The notes under the pieces are model-generated. The model was not told the DNA's origin, made no database searches, and was given only the letters and a program-made list of their open reading frames with translations. A program made the translations under genes and the position numbers. Below are positions 41,488-50,443 of a DNA stretch of 64,000 nt, in pieces. How positions within the stretch are numbered: the first letter of the stretch is position 1; every line of letters begins with the position of its first letter. The DNA is taken from the NCBI RefSeq assembly GCF_014196745.1, contig NZ_JACIEH010000001.1, positions 868,001 to 932,000 on the forward strand, given 5' to 3'. This stretch comes from Sphingomonas kyeonggiensis. Lineage in GTDB: Bacteria > Pseudomonadota > Alphaproteobacteria > Sphingomonadales > Sphingomonadaceae.

Positions 41488-42975
41488 TTACTGCCCGAAG
41501 CCCGCTTCCCCGGCCTGCCGCACGGCTTCCCGCGCCGCGGCGAACAGCGCACCCGCCTTGGCCTCGCATTCGCGTTGCTCATATTCCGGCACGCTGTCCG
41601 CGACGATCCCCGCACCGGCCTGGACGTGCATCACCCCGTCCTTCACCAGCGCGGTGCGCAGCACGATGCAGCTGTCCATCGATCCGTCGGGCGAGAAATA
41701 GCCGACGCCGCCCGCATAGGGCCCGCGCGTCTCCTGCTCGAGCTCGGCGATGACCTCGCAGGCCCGCACCTTGGGGGCGCCGCTCACCGTGCCCGCCGGG
41801 AAGCCGGCGAACAGCGCGTCGAGCGCGTCCTTGCCCGGCGCCAGCTTGCCGACCACGTTCGAGACGATGTGCATGACGTGGCTGTAGAACTCGACCGTGT
41901 AGCTGTCGGTCACCTTCACGCTGCCCGCCTCGGCCACCCGGCCGACATCGTTGCGGCCCAGGTCGAGCAGCATCAGATGCTCGGCGCATTCCTTGGGATC
42001 GGCGAGCAGGCTGGCGCGGTTCTCCTCGTCCTCGGCCGCGGTCTTGCCGCGCGGACGGGTGCCGGCGATCGGCCGGATCGTGACTTCGTTGTCGCGCACC
42101 CGCACCAGGATCTCGGGGCTCGAGCCGGTCAGCGCGAAGCCCGGCAGGTCGAGATGATAGAGGAAGGGCGAAGGGTTGATCCGCCGCAGCGCGCGATAGA
42201 GCTCGAACGGCGGCAGCGCGAACGGCGTGGTGAAGCGCTGGGCCAGCACCACCTGGAAGATGTCGCCGGCCGAGATGTACTCCTTCGCCGCCGCGACCAT
42301 CTCGCCATAGCGGCCGGGGCGCAGCACCGGGGTGAGCTCCACCGCGGCGGGCTCGGCACGGACCGGGGCGGGCAGGGGCGCGCTGGCGAGCTGTGCCGCG
42401 ACTGCCTCGATCCGCTCGGCTGACAGGTCGACATCGCCGTCCGGCCACACCGGGGCGACGAGGAACAGCGCATCGGCGAGCCGGTCGAACACCAGCACCA
42501 CCGTGGGGCGCACGAACATCATGTCGGGCACGCCGATCGGGTTCTCGGGCGGGCGCGGCAGCTTCTCGACCAGCCCGACCGTCTCGTAGCTGAAATAGCC
42601 GACGAGGCATGCCAGCGCGCGCGGCAGCTCGGGCGGCACGTCGGTGCGGCAGCGGCCGGCCAGTGCCCGCAGCGCGTCGAGCGCGGGCTCGGCGCAGGGC
42701 TTGAAGGCGTGGCGATCGGTCAGCCATTCGGCGTTGATCGCCGCCTCGTTGCCGGTCGCGCGGAAGACGAGGTCGGGGGCCAGGCCGATCAGGCTGTGAC
42801 GCCCGCGGATCGAACCGCCCTCGACCGATTCCAGCAGGAAATCGCCGCGGCCCGGCTCGATCAGCTTCAATGCGGCGGCGACCGGAGTCTCCGTGTCCGC
42901 GATCTGGCGCCGCCACAGCAGCGCCGGCCGCCCCGCGGCATGTGCCGCGCGGGCGGCTTCCAGACCCTCGATCAC
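41488..42975 (-). CDS. trpE: anthranilate synthase component I
   Basis: 495 residues, full length. TrpE makes anthranilate from chorismate with TrpG. The feedback site LLES is present at 47-50 (FLLESVEGGS), so inhibition by tryptophan is expected. The catalytic half has FQVVLAQRFTTPFALPPF, SPSPFLYHLDLPG-type residues, IRPIAGTRPRGKTAAEDE and DLGRNDVGRVAEAGSV. Start is GTG 42975, four bases after the ppiD stop; no leader peptide or attenuator is seen upstream because ppiD occupies that DNA. Confidence 0.98.
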   Translation of the reverse strand: MIEGLEAARAAHAAGRPALLWRRQIADTETPVAAALKLIEPGRGDFLLESVEGGSIRGRHSLIGLAPDLVFRATGNEAAINAEWLTDRHAFKPCAEPALDALRALAGRCRTDVPPELPRALACLVGYFSYETVGLVEKLPRPPENPIGVPDMMFVRPTVVLVFDRLADALFLVAPVWPDGDVDLSAERIEAVAAQLASAPLPAPVRAEPAAVELTPVLRPGRYGEMVAAAKEYISAGDIFQVVLAQRFTTPFALPPFELYRALRRINPSPFLYHLDLPGFALTGSSPEILVRVRDNEVTIRPIAGTRPRGKTAAEDEENRASLLADPKECAEHLMLLDLGRNDVGRVAEAGSVKVTDSYTVEFYSHVMHIVSNVVGKLAPGKDALDALFAGFPAGTVSGAPKVRACEVIAELEQETRGPYAGGVGYFSPDGSMDSCIVLRTALVKDGVMHVQAGAGIVADSVPEYEQRECEAKAGALFAAAREAVRQAGEAGFGQ

Positions 42976-42979
42976 GTGC

Positions 42980-44914
42980 TTAGCGGACGCCCTGGCGGGT
43001 CAGGTCCGCGCGGAGGCGGGCGATCGCCGCCTCGTTGCGGGTGACCTTCACGTCGGCACGGATCGCGCGGATGAACTCGCGGGCATATTCCGCGGGGATC
43101 TGCTGCTCCAGCGCGCTGCGCATCCCGGCCATGGCCATGGCGTCGCCCGAGGCGTCATGCGGCTCCACCTTGTCGAGCCAGACGATGTAGAAGCCATCGC
43201 GATTGGGAGCTTCGAGCATGCGCGCCTTCTTCGGCTGCATGCTGAAGGCCATCTTGATGAACTGCTCCTTGTCCGCGATTTCCTTGCGCTGGAAGTCGAA
43301 CGGCTTGGCCGGCGGACCCTTGGCACCGGCATCGGCCAGCGCCTTGTCCATCGGCACGCCCTTGTCGAGCGCGGCGACCACCTGGGTGGCGATGACCTTG
43401 GCCTTCTCCAGCGCCTTGTCGAGCAGATAGTCGCGCTGGACCTGCTCGCGGATGCTGGCGAGCGCGCGCGGCGCGGCCTGGACGAGCTTGTCGAGCGTCA
43501 GGATCGCGAAGCCGCCCTCGGGCGAGGTCTGGACGATCTGCGGCTCGTCGCCGACATTCTCCATCGCGAAGCCGCCGCGCATGATCGCGACGATCGCCGG
43601 ATCGGGCTTATAGGCTTCGTTGTCCGGATCGGTGCCGGTGGCAGTGAGCGCCGGGGTGACCTGCGCGGTCAGCTTGGCGTCGCCGAGCAGCTCGGCGAAG
43701 TTCTTGCCGTCGCCCACGCCGTCCTCGATCTTCTGGCGGAGATCCGCCAGCGCCTGCGCGGTCTTGCGCTGGGTGATCTCGGTCGAGAGCTCCTCGCGCG
43801 CCTGGTCGAGCGACTTGGCGGCGATCTTCTCGATCTTCTCGACGACCAGGATGTGCCAGCCGAGCTGCGACTTGATCGGACCGATCACGCCGCCCTGCGC
43901 CGCGGCGAAGGCGGCATCGGCGATCGCCGCGGTGGTCTGGCGGGCCAGCTCGGGCTTCTGGACGCCTTCGAAGTTGCTCGCATCGAGGCCGGCGGCCTTG
44001 GCGGCGTCGGCGAGGGGCTTGCCGCCCTTCACTTCGCCGGCGATCTTGTTGGCGGTCGCCTGATCGAGCACGACGAGCTGGCGCACGCCCCGCTTCTCGG
44101 TCGCGGCATAGCGGGTGCCGGCCTTCTTGTAGGCGTCGGCGATCTCCGCTTCGCTCGCGGTCTGCTGTGCGCGGATCTGGTCGATCGACACGGTCGCATA
44201 GCGGACGACGCGGCGCTGCGGCACCAGGTAGCGGGCGCGGTGGCTCACATAATAGGCGTTGAGGGTCTTGTCGTCGGGAAGCGGCGGGCGCTCCATCGCG
44301 GCGGTGTTGACCATGCCGATCAGGCCGCTGCGGCGCTCGAGCAGCAGCGAGGCATAGGGCGCGACCACGCCGTTGGGCACGTCGGTGCCGACCGTGGCGC
44401 GGTTGACCAGCCAGTTGCCGAAGCGCTCGCGCAGCATGCTGTCGCGGAAGACCGCGGGGGCGATGCGGTTGTCGGCGAGCAGCTTCTCGAAGACCTGCTG
44501 GCTGAACTTGCCGTCGATGCCGGCGAAGCTCGGGTTGCTGGCGATGTCGGTGTCGATCAGCTTCTTCGATACCTGCATGCCGGACTTGCGGGCGAATTCC
44601 ACCAGCGCGGCCTGGTTGACCATCTCGTCGATCGCGACGTCGAGCCCGCCCTGGGCGAGGAACTGCTCCATCGTCACGTTCTGGCCCTGCTGCTGCAGGC
44701 TGCGCAGGAAACGCTCGATGCGGTCCTTCACTTCGGTGTCGGAGATCTTCTGCCCGCCCACGGTCGCCAGCGTGCTGTTCGACGCGCCGCTCGCGCCGTT
44801 GCGGATGCCGGTGATGTCACCCGCGGCAAAGGCGATGGCGATGAGGCCGAGGAACAGGAACACCGCGATCAGGCCGTAGCGCGACTTGGTGAAATTGCGG
44901 AAGAAGCTGAGCAT
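42980..44914 (-). CDS. ppiD: PpiD-like membrane-anchored periplasmic folding protein
   Basis: 644 residues. ATG 44914 gives MLSFFRNFTKSRYG followed by one N-terminal membrane helix (LIAVFLFLGLIAIAFAAG) and a large periplasmic part of the SurA-N/PpiD type (QQQGQNVTMEQFLAQGGLD). A parvulin-like rotamase domain lies near residues 250-370 (RGVRQLVVLDQA ... SQLGWHILVVEKIEK). PpiD helps proteins emerging from SecYEG to fold. It precedes trpE by four bases and is divergent from tpiA. Confidence 0.95.
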   Translation of the reverse strand: MLSFFRNFTKSRYGLIAVFLFLGLIAIAFAAGDITGIRNGASGASNSTLATVGGQKISDTEVKDRIERFLRSLQQQGQNVTMEQFLAQGGLDVAIDEMVNQAALVEFARKSGMQVSKKLIDTDIASNPSFAGIDGKFSQQVFEKLLADNRIAPAVFRDSMLRERFGNWLVNRATVGTDVPNGVVAPYASLLLERRSGLIGMVNTAAMERPPLPDDKTLNAYYVSHRARYLVPQRRVVRYATVSIDQIRAQQTASEAEIADAYKKAGTRYAATEKRGVRQLVVLDQATANKIAGEVKGGKPLADAAKAAGLDASNFEGVQKPELARQTTAAIADAAFAAAQGGVIGPIKSQLGWHILVVEKIEKIAAKSLDQAREELSTEITQRKTAQALADLRQKIEDGVGDGKNFAELLGDAKLTAQVTPALTATGTDPDNEAYKPDPAIVAIMRGGFAMENVGDEPQIVQTSPEGGFAILTLDKLVQAAPRALASIREQVQRDYLLDKALEKAKVIATQVVAALDKGVPMDKALADAGAKGPPAKPFDFQRKEIADKEQFIKMAFSMQPKKARMLEAPNRDGFYIVWLDKVEPHDASGDAMAMAGMRSALEQQIPAEYAREFIRAIRADVKVTRNEAAIARLRADLTRQGVR

Positions 44915-45038
44915 GAAGCGCCGATCGTTGGAATGGTTTGCCCGGTGCTTTAGGGCCCTCATTCGCCGCCATCAAGCTTGTGCGAACGTCGCCGCCTGCT
45001 ATCCGCAACCGAAATAAACAAAATCGGAGGTTGGGGTG

Positions 45039-45788
45039 ATGCGGCGCAAGCTGGTGGCTGGGAACTGGAAGATGCACGGGCTGCGCGCGCAGCTGCCGGA
45101 GGTCGAGGCGATCGCGGCTGCGGCTGCGGCGAACCCGTCGGTCGATGTGGCGCTCTGCGTACCCTATACGCTGATCCACCCGGCGGTGCAGGTCGCGGGC
45201 AGCCTGCCGATCGGCGCGCAGGACCTGCATGAGGCCGACAAGGGCGCGCATACCGGCTGCATCTCCGCGCCGATGCTGGTGGAGGAGGGGGCGACCCTCA
45301 CCATCGTCGGCCATAGCGAGCGCCGCGGCGACCAGCACGAGACCAGCCACGATGCCTATATGAAGGCTGCCGCCGCGCACCGGCACGGGCTCAAGGTGAT
45401 CCTGTGCTGCGGCGAGCTGGAGGCCGAGCGCGCGGCGGGGCGGGCCGAGCGCATCGTCCAGTCGCAGATCGAGAAGTCGCTGCCCGACGATGCCGATCCG
45501 AGCTGGCTGACTCTCGCCTATGAGCCGCGCTGGGCGATCGGCACCGGCAAGACCCCGACGCCCGACGAGATCGTCTCGATGCACGCGATCCTTCGCGCCA
45601 AGCTGCGCATGATGATCGGCGAGGAGAAGGCGGAGGGCATCCGCATCCTCTATGGCGGCTCGGTGACCGGCGCCAATGCCGCGCAGATCCTGGCGCTCGA
45701 CAATGTCGATGGCGCGCTGGTCGGCGGCGCGAGCCTGACCGCCGAGAAGTTCGTGCCGATCATCGAGGGCGCTGCGTCGGTTTCCTGA
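45039..45788 (+). CDS. tpiA: triosephosphate isomerase
   Basis: 249 residues, a complete TIM barrel interconverting DHAP and GAP in glycolysis. Catalytic parts: LVAGNWKMHG (Lys), TIVGHSERRGDQHET (His) and LAYEPRWAIGTGKT (Glu, with Arg where most enzymes have Val), with the phosphate-binding ILYGGSVTGAN. I chose ATG 45039; GGAGG ends eight bases before it, and a GTG at 45036 directly precedes it. Its last 29 bases overlap the 3' end of the converging MFS gene. Confidence 0.97.
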   Translation: MRRKLVAGNWKMHGLRAQLPEVEAIAAAAAANPSVDVALCVPYTLIHPAVQVAGSLPIGAQDLHEADKGAHTGCISAPMLVEEGATLTIVGHSERRGDQHETSHDAYMKAAAAHRHGLKVILCCGELEAERAAGRAERIVQSQIEKSLPDDADPSWLTLAYEPRWAIGTGKTPTPDEIVSMHAILRAKLRMMIGEEKAEGIRILYGGSVTGANAAQILALDNVDGALVGGASLTAEKFVPIIEGAASVS

Positions 45789-47133
45789 CCTCGCCGAGAG
45801 TAAGGAACGCAGTCGCGCCCGAAAGCGCGGCTGCGGCGGCGCCGACCAGTGCGCCTGTGTGGAAGGCGCTGACCAGCCCTTCGCCTGCCGCCGCGATCAC
45901 CGCGCCGGCAATGGCGGTGGCGATCAGCCCGCCGGTGCGCGCGATCGCGCTGTTGAAGCCCGAGGCCGTGCCGGTATGCGTCTCGTCGACCGAGGCGAGC
46001 ACCGCAGTGGTCAGCGGCGCGGCGACGCTGGCCATGCCGATCGCGATGGCCAGCGCACCGGGGAAGACCGAGGTCCAATAGGGCGCGTCCTCATCCACCA
46101 GCAGCAAGAGCGCGAAGCCGATCGCGACGATCATCGGGCCGATGGTCAGCGGCCAGCGCGGCCCCACTTTGGCGGTGATCCTGCCCATGATCCGCGAGGC
46201 GATCCCCATGCCGAGCGGCATCGGCAGCAGCGCGAAGCCGGCATGGAGCGCGGAATAGCCGCCCGCCTGGATCAGCACATAGGGCAGGAGCAGCAGCACG
46301 CCGCCGAGGGCGCCGTAGAGCAGGAAGGTGAGCAGGGTCAGCCCGGCAAAGGCGCGCGAGCCGAACATCGCGACCGGCATCATCGCCCGGTCGCCGCGGC
46401 GATGCTCGACCCACAGGAACAGGCCGATGGCGGCCAGTCCCGCCGCGAGCCCGATCGCCACGGTCGCGTCGATCGCGTGATGGCTCGACCAGAGCGTGAG
46501 TGCCCAGGTGACGGCGCCCAGCGCCAGCGTGGCGGTGAACGCGCCCGGCAGGTCGAGCGGCAGGTCGCCTTCCGAGCTTTCCTCCACGTAGAAGAGCGCG
46601 ATGCCGATCGCGACGAGCGCGACGGGCAGGTTGACGTAGAAGATCGCGCGCCAGCCGATCGCGTCGACCAGCCAGCCACCGAGCGGCGGGCCGACTGCGC
46701 CGGCGATCGCGCCGACGCCGGCCCAGGTGCCGATCGCCTTGCCGCGCGCCTCGCCGGTAAAGGCGTGGCCCAGCGTCGCCAGGCTGTTGGGCAGCAGGAT
46801 CGCCGCGCCGATGCCCTGCAGCGCGCGTGCGGCGAGCAGCAGCGTCAGGTCGGCGGCGACCGCGCAGGCGACCGACGCCACCGTGAACAGGGCGATGCCG
46901 AGGACCAGCAGCTTGCGCCGCCCGAAATGGTCCCCCGCCGCGCCGCCGATCAGCAGCAGCGCCGAGAGCGGCAGCATGTACGCGTTGATCGTCCATTGCA
47001 GCTCGGCCGGCGTGGCGCGCAGGTCGGCCCCGATCGCGGGCAGCGCGACATTGGTCACCGATCCGTCGATGAACGCCAGGCTGGATGCCAGGATGCAGGC
47101 GGTAAGGGTCAGATTGGGATGCTTGGCCGCCAT
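45760..47133 (-). CDS. MFS transporter, DHA2-like (14-helix)
   Basis: 457 residues with about 14 membrane helices. The start LTLTACILASSLAFIDGSVTNVALP contains the motif D-type DxSxVNVALP of the DHA2 drug/H+ antiporters, followed by GDHFGRRKLL (MFS motif A) and GAILLPNSLA-like residues of motif C (LQGIGAAILLPNSLATLG). ATG 47133 (MAAKHPNLTL) is chosen; upstream residues are not hydrophobic. Substrate is unknown; multidrug export is typical. It converges on and overlaps tpiA. Confidence 0.92.
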   Translation of the reverse strand: MAAKHPNLTLTACILASSLAFIDGSVTNVALPAIGADLRATPAELQWTINAYMLPLSALLLIGGAAGDHFGRRKLLVLGIALFTVASVACAVAADLTLLLAARALQGIGAAILLPNSLATLGHAFTGEARGKAIGTWAGVGAIAGAVGPPLGGWLVDAIGWRAIFYVNLPVALVAIGIALFYVEESSEGDLPLDLPGAFTATLALGAVTWALTLWSSHHAIDATVAIGLAAGLAAIGLFLWVEHRRGDRAMMPVAMFGSRAFAGLTLLTFLLYGALGGVLLLLPYVLIQAGGYSALHAGFALLPMPLGMGIASRIMGRITAKVGPRWPLTIGPMIVAIGFALLLLVDEDAPYWTSVFPGALAIAIGMASVAAPLTTAVLASVDETHTGTASGFNSAIARTGGLIATAIAGAVIAAAGEGLVSAFHTGALVGAAAAALSGATAFLTLGEVRKPTQRPR

Positions 47134-47284
47134 GGCGCATGGGTAGCAGAGCCCGGCACCGGCGGGGAAGGGTGGACCCAAGGATAGGCCGGCTCCACCC
47201 GAGGAATACGGTAATCTACTGAAATTGCGCAAAATCCGCATCGTTCGGCGCCGCGGCCGAGGGGGGCTTTGCTATAAAACCGAT

Positions 47285-49213
47285 ATGCCGAAGCTTCCGC
47301 TTCCTGCCGGCACCCTCGACAGCGAGCGGAATCAAGCGATTCTGGTCGAGCAGTTTCGCGCCCTGCGCAAGCAGGTGCCGCTGATGTACGCGATGATGTT
47401 CGTCGATTCGGCGTTCCTCGCCTTCGCGGCCCATGGCACGGTCAGCCCCTGGCTGGACCTGGGGATCCCGGCGGCGCTGGCGTTGCTGTCCGCCCTGCGC
47501 GCGGCCTTCTGGCTGCGCCGCCGCAGCTTCCTGCCCAGGCCGGAACAGATTCCCCAATATCTGCGCGGGACGATGATCATCTCGGCCGTGCTCAGCCTGG
47601 GATTTGGCGGCTGGGGTCTGGTCCTCTTCGCGGAGGGCGACCTGGTCCGCCGGGTCTGCATTGCGCTGTACATCTTCATCGGTGCGATCAGCTGCTGCTA
47701 CTGCCTCCAGGCGCTCCCGCGGGCCGGCCAGTCGGTGCTGCTCTTCGGCGCGGCGCCGGTAACCGCCTGCCTGCTCTTCTCCGACGACTGGTTCCTGCGC
47801 GGGCTGGGCTTCAACATGGTGGTGGTGGCGATCGTCGTCCTGTGGATGACGCGCACCAACCATGCCGGCTTCATCGAGATGCTCACCTCGCGCACGCACA
47901 TGGCGGCCGAACAGCTCCGCGCGGTGGGCGCCGAGCAGCGCGCGCACGACCTGGCCTATCACGATCCGCTGACCGGCCTGCCCAATCGCCGTGCGCTGGC
48001 CGAGGCGCTGGAGCGCCGGCTCGCGCCCGAAGGCGATGGCGCGCCGCTCGGCCTGCTGATCATCGACCTCGATCGCTTCAAGTCGATCAACGACGTGCAC
48101 GGCCATCCCGCGGGCGACCAGCTGCTGCGCGACGTCGCCTTGCGGCTCGATGCGACGGTCGGTGCCTGCGGCGCTAGCTACCGGCTGGGCGGCGACGAGT
48201 TCGCGGTGATCGTCGACGGCGATGTCGAAGGCGCGCGCCGTACGGCCCATGGCATCGTCCATGCGATGCAGAAGCCCTTTTCCGGGGCCGAGCTCGTCCA
48301 CCATATCGGCGCCAGCGTCGGCATCTCGCTCTATCCCCAGGACGCACTCGATCTCGACACGCTGATGCGCCGGGCCGACATCGCGCTGTACAAGGCCAAG
48401 CAGCTCGGCCGGGGCCAGCACTGCGCCTTCGAGCCGATGCTGGACGCCGAGATCCGCCGCCGCGCCGAGATCGAGCGCGAGATGCGCGAGGCGGTGGAGC
48501 GCGATGCCTTCGTGCCCTATTACCAGCCGATCGTCGATCTGCGCAGCGGCGCGGTGGTCGGCTATGAGCTGCTCGCGCGCTGGGATCGCAGCGACGGCGC
48601 GGCGATCGGTCCCGAGCTGTTCATCCCGATCGCCGAGGAATGCGGGCTGATCGACACGCTGATGCTCCGCCTGCTGCGCCGCGCCTGCCGCGAGACGCGC
48701 GACTGGGAAGTGCCGATCGCGATCAACGTCTCGCCGACCCAGCTCAAGGACCCCTGGTTCAGCCAGAAGCTGCTCGGCGTGCTGATCCGCGAGCATTTCC
48801 CCGCGCGGCTGCTCACCATCGAGATCACCGAGAACGCGCTGATCGTCGATGCGCAGAGCGCGCAGGAGGCGATAGAGTCGTTACGCAACCAAGGCGTCCA
48901 GCTCGCCCTCGACGATTTCGGCACCGGCTATTCCTCGCTCCAGCATCTCCAGATGCTGCCGTTCGACCGGTTGAAGATCGACCGGTCCTTCGTCACCTCG
49001 ATGGACCGCGATCCGCAGGCGCTGAAGCTGATCCTGGCGATCATCGCGCTCGCCACCACGCTCGAGCTGCCGGTGGTCGCCGAGGGCATCGAGTCGCGCG
49101 CGATCGCGGAGACGCTCGCCAGGCTGGGCTGCGCGATGGGGCAGGGCTATCTCTACGGCCATCCGATGTCCGCGGCGGACATCGAGGCGATGCGGAGCGC
49201 GACCGCGGCCTGA
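47285..49213 (+). CDS. membrane GGDEF-EAL protein (c-di-GMP turnover)
   Basis: 642 residues. About six N-terminal membrane helices (residues 30-195) form a sensor of MASE-like layout. The GGDEF domain at about 220-385 has RLGGDEFAVIVDG (intact catalytic motif); I see no RxxD inhibitory site at the usual distance upstream. The EAL domain at about 400-640 has YELLARWDRSDG, TEITENALIVDA, DDFGTGYSSLQHL and EGIESRA, so both halves look active. The first Glu motif reads ELL in place of EAL, a common variant. ATG 47285 (MPKLPLPAGT). It is next to no other signalling gene. Confidence 0.92.
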   Translation: MPKLPLPAGTLDSERNQAILVEQFRALRKQVPLMYAMMFVDSAFLAFAAHGTVSPWLDLGIPAALALLSALRAAFWLRRRSFLPRPEQIPQYLRGTMIISAVLSLGFGGWGLVLFAEGDLVRRVCIALYIFIGAISCCYCLQALPRAGQSVLLFGAAPVTACLLFSDDWFLRGLGFNMVVVAIVVLWMTRTNHAGFIEMLTSRTHMAAEQLRAVGAEQRAHDLAYHDPLTGLPNRRALAEALERRLAPEGDGAPLGLLIIDLDRFKSINDVHGHPAGDQLLRDVALRLDATVGACGASYRLGGDEFAVIVDGDVEGARRTAHGIVHAMQKPFSGAELVHHIGASVGISLYPQDALDLDTLMRRADIALYKAKQLGRGQHCAFEPMLDAEIRRRAEIEREMREAVERDAFVPYYQPIVDLRSGAVVGYELLARWDRSDGAAIGPELFIPIAEECGLIDTLMLRLLRRACRETRDWEVPIAINVSPTQLKDPWFSQKLLGVLIREHFPARLLTIEITENALIVDAQSAQEAIESLRNQGVQLALDDFGTGYSSLQHLQMLPFDRLKIDRSFVTSMDRDPQALKLILAIIALATTLELPVVAEGIESRAIAETLARLGCAMGQGYLYGHPMSAADIEAMRSATAA

Positions 49214-49271
49214 GGGGCCTTTCGCACGGCGCCCACCCGGCATAGCATGGCGCGGTTCACGGGAGGGTCCG

Positions 49272-50318
49272 ATGCCGCTTCTCGCCTGGTTCGCCTGCTT
49301 GCTCGCCCTGGTCGCCATGCCCGCTGCCGCCGGCACGCTCGAGCATCGACGGATCGATGCCGCCAGCCTCAGGGACAATGCCGCCGGCCTGCCGAGCGCG
49401 CGCGGTGTCACCGTCTATCTGCCCGAAGGCTATGCGGTGTCCCCGGCGAAGCGCTTCCCGGTGCTCTATTACCTTACCAATTTCTTCGAGGACGACCGGG
49501 CGCCCTGGGCGAACAACGGTGCGCAGGCGCTGTTCGACGCGGCGATCGCGAACAAGGTGATCGCCGGGGTGATCGTGGTGACGGTGGACTGCACCACCCC
49601 GGCGGGCGGCTCCTGGTACGTCAATTCGCCGGTGACCGGTAACTGGGAGGATTTCGTCAGCCGCGAGCTGATTGCCTGGATCGACGGACGCTACCGCACG
49701 CTGGCCTCGCCCAATTCGCGCGGCATCGCCGGAGACCGGATGGGCGGGCATGGCGCGATCCGGCTGGCGATGCGGCACCCGGAGGTCTTCGGCGCCGTCT
49801 ATGCGCTCCATCCGATCGGCGCGGGGCCGGGGCTACAGACCATGTTCTCGCGTCCCAACTGGCAGCTGCTCCAGGACGCCAAGGCGTTCGAGGATCTGCG
49901 CGGCGACGGCTTCTCGCTGATCTTCACCTCGATCTTCCAGGCGCATCTGCCGAGCACAAGCCGCGCGCCGCTGTTCTTCGATCCGCCGGCACGGCTGGCA
50001 CAGGGCCGGCTGGAGGTTGATCCGGCGCTGACCGAGAAGCTCAACGCCAGCTTCTTCCTCGAACGCCAGGTTCCGGCGCACGCCGCCAACCTCAAGCGCC
50101 TGCGCGGTTTCATGTTCGACTGGGGGCGGGGCGACACCAACCCCGATCACATCATTTCCCTCCAGGCCTTCGCGCGGACGCTCGACGCATTCGGCGTGCC
50201 CTATGAAGCGGAGGAATATCGCGGCGGCTGGGGGGATCGCCACTGGGGCGAGGACGGACGCATCTACACCGAGATGCTGCCGTTCTTTGCGCGGAAGCTG
50301 GTGTTCCAGGGCAACTAA
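49272..50318 (+). CDS. secreted alpha/beta-hydrolase (putative esterase family) with substituted nucleophile
   Basis: 348 residues with a signal peptide (WFACLLALVAMPAAAG). It is the esterase-D/feruloyl-esterase fold: VYLPEGYAVSPAKRFPVLYYL, then the nucleophile elbow reads GDRMGGHGAIRLAMRHP. In the family this is G-x-S-M-G-G; here residue 156 is Arg, so no Ser nucleophile exists. The base His candidate in GDRHWGEDG and the acid region DWGRGDTNPDH remain. The protein is therefore a likely inactive homologue or has another reaction. ATG 49272. A hairpin repeat follows the stop. Confidence 0.82.
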   Translation: MPLLAWFACLLALVAMPAAAGTLEHRRIDAASLRDNAAGLPSARGVTVYLPEGYAVSPAKRFPVLYYLTNFFEDDRAPWANNGAQALFDAAIANKVIAGVIVVTVDCTTPAGGSWYVNSPVTGNWEDFVSRELIAWIDGRYRTLASPNSRGIAGDRMGGHGAIRLAMRHPEVFGAVYALHPIGAGPGLQTMFSRPNWQLLQDAKAFEDLRGDGFSLIFTSIFQAHLPSTSRAPLFFDPPARLAQGRLEVDPALTEKLNASFFLERQVPAHAANLKRLRGFMFDWGRGDTNPDHIISLQAFARTLDAFGVPYEAEEYRGGWGDRHWGEDGRIYTEMLPFFARKLVFQGN

Positions 50319-50321
50319 CTC

Positions 50322-50439
50322 CCCTCCCTGGAAGATAGGGGGAATGCTCGCGATACGGAAAAGGCCCGGCGATACGGTGTCCGCATCGCCGGGCCTCTAC
50401 CTACCCCTCGACTGCCTCCCCTCCAGGGAGAGAAAGGGG
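50322..50439. repeat. composite palindromic repeat element B
   Basis: Same plan as element A: a degenerate CCCCTCCCT-GGA-AGATAGGGG hairpin at 50322-50342, a central terminator stem at 50362-50396, and a CCTCCCCTCC/GGAGAG-type inverted region up to 50439. It separates two convergent genes. Confidence 0.6.
50362..50396. terminator. bidirectional terminator between the esterase-like and aminopeptidase genes
   Basis: AGGCCCGGCGAT (50362-50373) pairs perfectly with ATCGCCGGGCCT (50385-50396). Read on the minus strand it is followed by TTTTCC. The flanking genes converge here. Confidence 0.8.
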
Positions 50440-50443
50440 AAGC

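Noticed and set aside
41488..42975. Possible trp leader peptide or attenuator before trpE
   Set aside because: Only four bases separate trpE from the ppiD stop, and no Trp-rich short frame or tandem hairpins are seen; regulation is more likely through feedback at LLES.
42893..44953. Long open frame antisense to ppiD
   Set aside because: PpiD is a full-length known protein on the minus strand; the antisense translation is repetitive and biased.
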